From a bacterium (GTDB taxonomy: Bacteria > Patescibacteriota > Saccharimonadia > Saccharimonadales > UBA4665), in assembly GCA_021811685.1 (NCBI GenBank), contig JAJZNT010000002.1:1-35081 (forward strand): a DNA stretch of 35,081 bases, in the 5' to 3' direction. How positions within the stretch are numbered: position 1 is the stretch's first letter; every line of letters starts with the position of its first letter. Made by a program: the position numbers and the translations under genes. Below, in pieces: positions 32,945 to 35,081 of this stretch. The notes under the pieces are model-generated. The model made no database searches. It worked only from the letters and a program-made list of their open reading frames with translations, and was not told the origin of the DNA.

Positions 32945-33598
32945 ATGAATGCGGTTATATTCGATTTTGATGGGACTATAGCTGACAGTTTTGACGCAGT
33001 AATTGCCATTGCCCATAAACTTACTGGCCGAAAACAACTAGCAGATATCGATCATGTAAAAGCCATGCGCGACAACAATCATATGGGTTTAAAGCATGCC
33101 GTGTTTAGCTTAGATATACCTCACTGGCGCTTACCTTGGCTGGTCAGCAGGGGTAGGCGCATAATGAGCGATAATATTCATTCAATTCCCGTATTCGAAG
33201 GTATAGAAGAGGCTTTAGCTGAGTTGGCGCATGAACAGTTTGAGCTGTTTGTGGTTACCAGCAATAGCCGTAAAAATGTTGAGCGTTTTTTAAGTGAGAA
33301 AGAACTAATTTCTTACTTTAAGAAAATATACGGCGGGGCGGGTTTATTTGGAAAAGGACGTCTTCTAAAACGAGTCCTAAAGGAGAATTCCCTTAGTAGC
33401 AATACTGCGGTATATGTTGGAGATGAGGACCGCGATGTGGTAATGGCCAGGCAGCTCAAGCTGCCGATAGTTGCAGTTACTTGGGGATATAACAGCGAGG
33501 AATTATTGCTTAAGCATCAACCTAGCGCTATAGTTAAGGACCCGAAGCAGCTAGCTACAACTATTGATAAACTTTTATTGAAAGTTGAGAACCATTAA
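32945..33598 (+). CDS. HAD-superfamily hydrolase, phosphoglycolate phosphatase-like
   Basis: 217 residues. Motif I is VIFDFDGTIADS with D7 as nucleophile and D9 as acid/base; an alpha-helical cap follows; motif II is the Thr/Ser of LFVVTSNSRKNV; the conserved Lys lies near GKGRLLKRVLKE; motif IV is VYVGDEDRDVVMAR. The end (VAVTWGYNSEELLLKHQPSAIVKDP) is typical of Gph-like phosphatases. Substrate cannot be told from sequence. A -10-like TATAAA (32931-32936) ends 8 nt before the ATG and there is no Shine-Dalgarno. Confidence 0.88.
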   Translation: MNAVIFDFDGTIADSFDAVIAIAHKLTGRKQLADIDHVKAMRDNNHMGLKHAVFSLDIPHWRLPWLVSRGRRIMSDNIHSIPVFEGIEEALAELAHEQFELFVVTSNSRKNVERFLSEKELISYFKKIYGGAGLFGKGRLLKRVLKENSLSSNTAVYVGDEDRDVVMARQLKLPIVAVTWGYNSEELLLKHQPSAIVKDPKQLATTIDKLLLKVENH

Positions 33599-33652
33599 AA
33601 ACCCGTCCTTATTAGATTATACGGTTGCACCTGATACAATTAAGCTTGAATT

Positions 33653-34471
33653 ATGACTAGTAAGAGCTATTCCTACGGGCGGGCTAACTATAAGCCCGGT
33701 CAAAAAGAATCGTATAAAATATCCCGCAGCAAGATTGAAGTGTTCATGCAGTGTCGGCGGTGTTTCTGGCTTGATGCCAGGGAGCACATTGTTCGGCCTC
33801 AAGGCCCTCCTTTTACGATTAATAAGGCGATTGACGAGCTGTTTAAAAAAGAGTTCGATAGCTTTCGCAGCAAAGCTAAACCACACCCTTTGATGGTGGA
33901 GTTTTCTGTAGATGCGATACCGATGCAACATGACAAGCTGGATATTTGGAGGCAGAATTTTACCGGCGTGTCAGCCCTTTATGAGCCGGCAAACTTCTTA
34001 GTTTTCGGTGCGATTGATGATCTTTGGGTAGACTCTGAGGGCAAGGCTATAGTTGTTGATTACAAAGCTACAGCTAAAGACCAGGAGGTTAATATAGACA
34101 GTGATTGGCAGATTGGGTATAAACGCCAGCTGGAGGTCTATCAGTGGCTGCTCAGACAAAACGGTTTAGCGGTTAATGATATAGGCTATTTTGTATATAC
34201 CAACGCTAATGTCGGCGCCAAGAGTTTTGGTGACAAGGTGGAGTTTAAGACCAAGCTGATTCCATATAAAGGAGACGATTCCTGGATTGAACCAACCCTT
34301 AAGGAGATGAAGGCGACCCTTGATGATGACAGTATGCCTCCGGTTGGAACTGCTGCTATGGGGGGCCCATGCGAGTACTGTGCTTATGCGCGCGCCAGAA
34401 CGGAGCTCACCTTAAATGCCATAGAGAATCATGATAAAAAGAAAAAAAGAAGTAGATTAGGAAAAAAATGA
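33653..34471 (+). CDS. PD-(D/E)XK nuclease family protein (RecB/Cas4-like)
   Basis: 272 residues. The nuclease core is visible: the N-terminal ISRSKIEVFMQCRRCFWL, the acidic GAIDDLWVD (D122, D123), VVDYKAT (D136, K138) and the QxxxY motif QLEVYQ (Q159, Y163). Four cysteines, C34 and C37 near the start and C240 and C243 near the end (GGPCEYCAYARAR), could hold an iron-sulfur cluster or zinc, as in AddB/Cas4 relatives. There is no helicase domain and no cas gene nearby. It ends with a Lys/Arg-rich tail. A TTAGAT-17 nt-TACAAT promoter (33612-33640) lies close to the ATG. serS begins at the next base after the TGA. Confidence 0.85.
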   Translation: MTSKSYSYGRANYKPGQKESYKISRSKIEVFMQCRRCFWLDAREHIVRPQGPPFTINKAIDELFKKEFDSFRSKAKPHPLMVEFSVDAIPMQHDKLDIWRQNFTGVSALYEPANFLVFGAIDDLWVDSEGKAIVVDYKATAKDQEVNIDSDWQIGYKRQLEVYQWLLRQNGLAVNDIGYFVYTNANVGAKSFGDKVEFKTKLIPYKGDDSWIEPTLKEMKATLDDDSMPPVGTAAMGGPCEYCAYARARTELTLNAIENHDKKKKRSRLGKK

Positions 34472-35081
34472 ATGTTAGACATTAACTATATCCGAGATAA
34501 TCAAGATTTGGTAAGTGAAAAATCTGCTCAAAAAGGCTATAAAACCGACATTGCTGAGCTGTTAAGCCTTGATGAACAGAGACGGCAATTGCAAACACAG
34601 ATTGATACTATCAGGAGAGAGCGTAACCAATTAGCTGATTCGGTAAAAGGCCATAAACCAGAGGCCGCAGACCACGAAAAGGGACGTGGACTGAAAGAGA
34701 AGCTAGCTAGCGTTGAGGCCGAACTTAGAAATGTTGAGGAAAAATACCTTACGAGCTTAAAGGCTGTTCCGAATATGCCCTTAGACGACGTTCCGATTGG
34801 CACTTCTGAAGCAAATAACGTTATCGAAAAGACAGTTGGGGAACCTGCTCATTTTAACTTTACTCCACTTTCTCATGACCGTCTGGGAGATAAACTGGGA
34901 CTAATTGACAAGACCAGGGCAACCAAGATATCCGGAAGCCGTTTTGCCTATATAAAAGGAGATTTGGTCCGCCTGCAGTTTGCCATCATCTCATTTGTTA
35001 TGGGAGAACTGACTAATTCTGCTTTGATTAAGAAGCTAATAGAGGAAAACGACCTTAATTTGTCGGACAAACCGTTTGTAC
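34472..35081 (+). CDS. serS: Seryl-tRNA synthetase, 3' end outside window
   Basis: 203 codons are visible from ATG 34472; the gene runs off the window. The start MLDINYIRDNQDLVSEKSAQKG, a long antiparallel coiled coil (about residues 30-105, with RRERNQLADSVKG between), and then VPNMPLDDVPIGTSEANN are diagnostic of the SerRS tRNA-binding arm. The catalytic domain begins with FTPLSHDRLGDKLGLIDKTRATKISGSRFAYIKGDLVRLQFAI. The ATG directly abuts the nuclease stop codon, so translation is probably coupled. Confidence 0.93.
   Translation, partial: MLDINYIRDNQDLVSEKSAQKGYKTDIAELLSLDEQRRQLQTQIDTIRRERNQLADSVKGHKPEAADHEKGRGLKEKLASVEAELRNVEEKYLTSLKAVPNMPLDDVPIGTSEANNVIEKTVGEPAHFNFTPLSHDRLGDKLGLIDKTRATKISGSRFAYIKGDLVRLQFAIISFVMGELTNSALIKKLIEENDLNLSDKPFV

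Noticed and set aside
5707-34471. Recoding of UGA as an amino acid (Gracilibacteria/SR1 code)
   Set aside because: TGA ends yqeY, ftsA, nrdR, the thioredoxin-like gene, the metallopeptidase and the nuclease, and none occurs inside the long genes.
33653-34471. Cas4 of a CRISPR system
   Set aside because: No repeat array or cas gene is in the window and the cysteine layout (two plus two) differs from the usual Cas4 pattern.
1-35081. Mobile elements, prophage or tRNA genes
   Set aside because: No transposase, integrase, terminal inverted repeats or tRNA T-arm signatures were found; the phage-like motifs in the surface gene are domain similarities only.

Overview
This window reads as part of a chromosome from a reduced-genome bacterium of the Candidate Phyla Radiation (Patescibacteria). 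Saccharibacteria (TM7) is my best guess, from gene content rather than from any search. TGA is used as a true stop (yqeY, ftsA, nrdR, the metallopeptidase and others), so the UGA-glycine code of Gracilibacteria/SR1 does not apply. Classical operons survive as skeletons. rpsB-tsf-frr-rseP-proS lacks the usual pyrH, uppS, cdsA and dxr. ftsA-ftsZ has no mur genes or ftsQ beside it. rplU is not followed by rpmA. I see no mobile element, CRISPR array, tRNA or rRNA.

Layout. (1) Bases 1-4943 hold the 3' part of a giant Ser/Thr/Asn-rich surface protein that enters from outside the window. It has two complete sets of seven propeller-like repeats, the end of a third set, FN3-like segments and a phage-appendage-like C-terminus. 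(2) 5000-7021: rpsU-yqeY-adk-map operon. (3) 7112-9876: ftsA and ftsZ, each with its own promoter. (4) 9900-13837: nrdR, a terminator, the B12-dependent ribonucleotide reductase nrdJ, and a cysteine-free thioredoxin-like protein. (5) 13842-16970: ileS under an isoleucine T-box riboswitch. (6) 17036-17413: rplU, then a 522-bp AT-rich, hairpin-rich intergenic region. (7) 17936-19613: parA-parB, converging on lepB (minus). (8) 20398-22456: a polytopic membrane protein and an HtrA-type protease. (9) Minus strand 22478-24781: rpmE, prfA, prmC. (10) 24875-30307: rpsB-tsf-frr-rseP-CPBP protease-proS. (11) 30366-35081: greA, lysS, a zincin-like metallopeptidase, a HAD hydrolase, a PD-(D/E)XK nuclease and the start of serS.

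Two regulatory themes stand out. First, a 200-nt leader before ileS folds by eye into a textbook T-box: ultrashort stem I with an AUU specifier, stem III, and an antisequestrator with a UGGUACC bulge. The Shine-Dalgarno copies one strand of the antisequestrator, which points to translational control by uncharged tRNA-Ile. Second, many genes have a -10 hexamer ending only 7-8 nt before the start codon and no Shine-Dalgarno, suggesting leaderless mRNAs (rpsU, ftsA, lepB, prfA, rseP and probably others). Genes with longer leaders (ftsZ, nrdR, nrdJ, ileS, rplU, rpsB, proS, greA) do have Shine-Dalgarno sequences. This pattern was used to choose several starts.

Functionally the window covers translation (S2, S21, L21, L31, EF-Ts, RF1, RRF, PrmC and four aminoacyl-tRNA synthetases), division (FtsA/FtsZ), segregation (ParA/ParB), dNTP supply (NrdJ/NrdR), protein export and membrane proteolysis (LepB, RseP, HtrA, CPBP) and one large surface protein.
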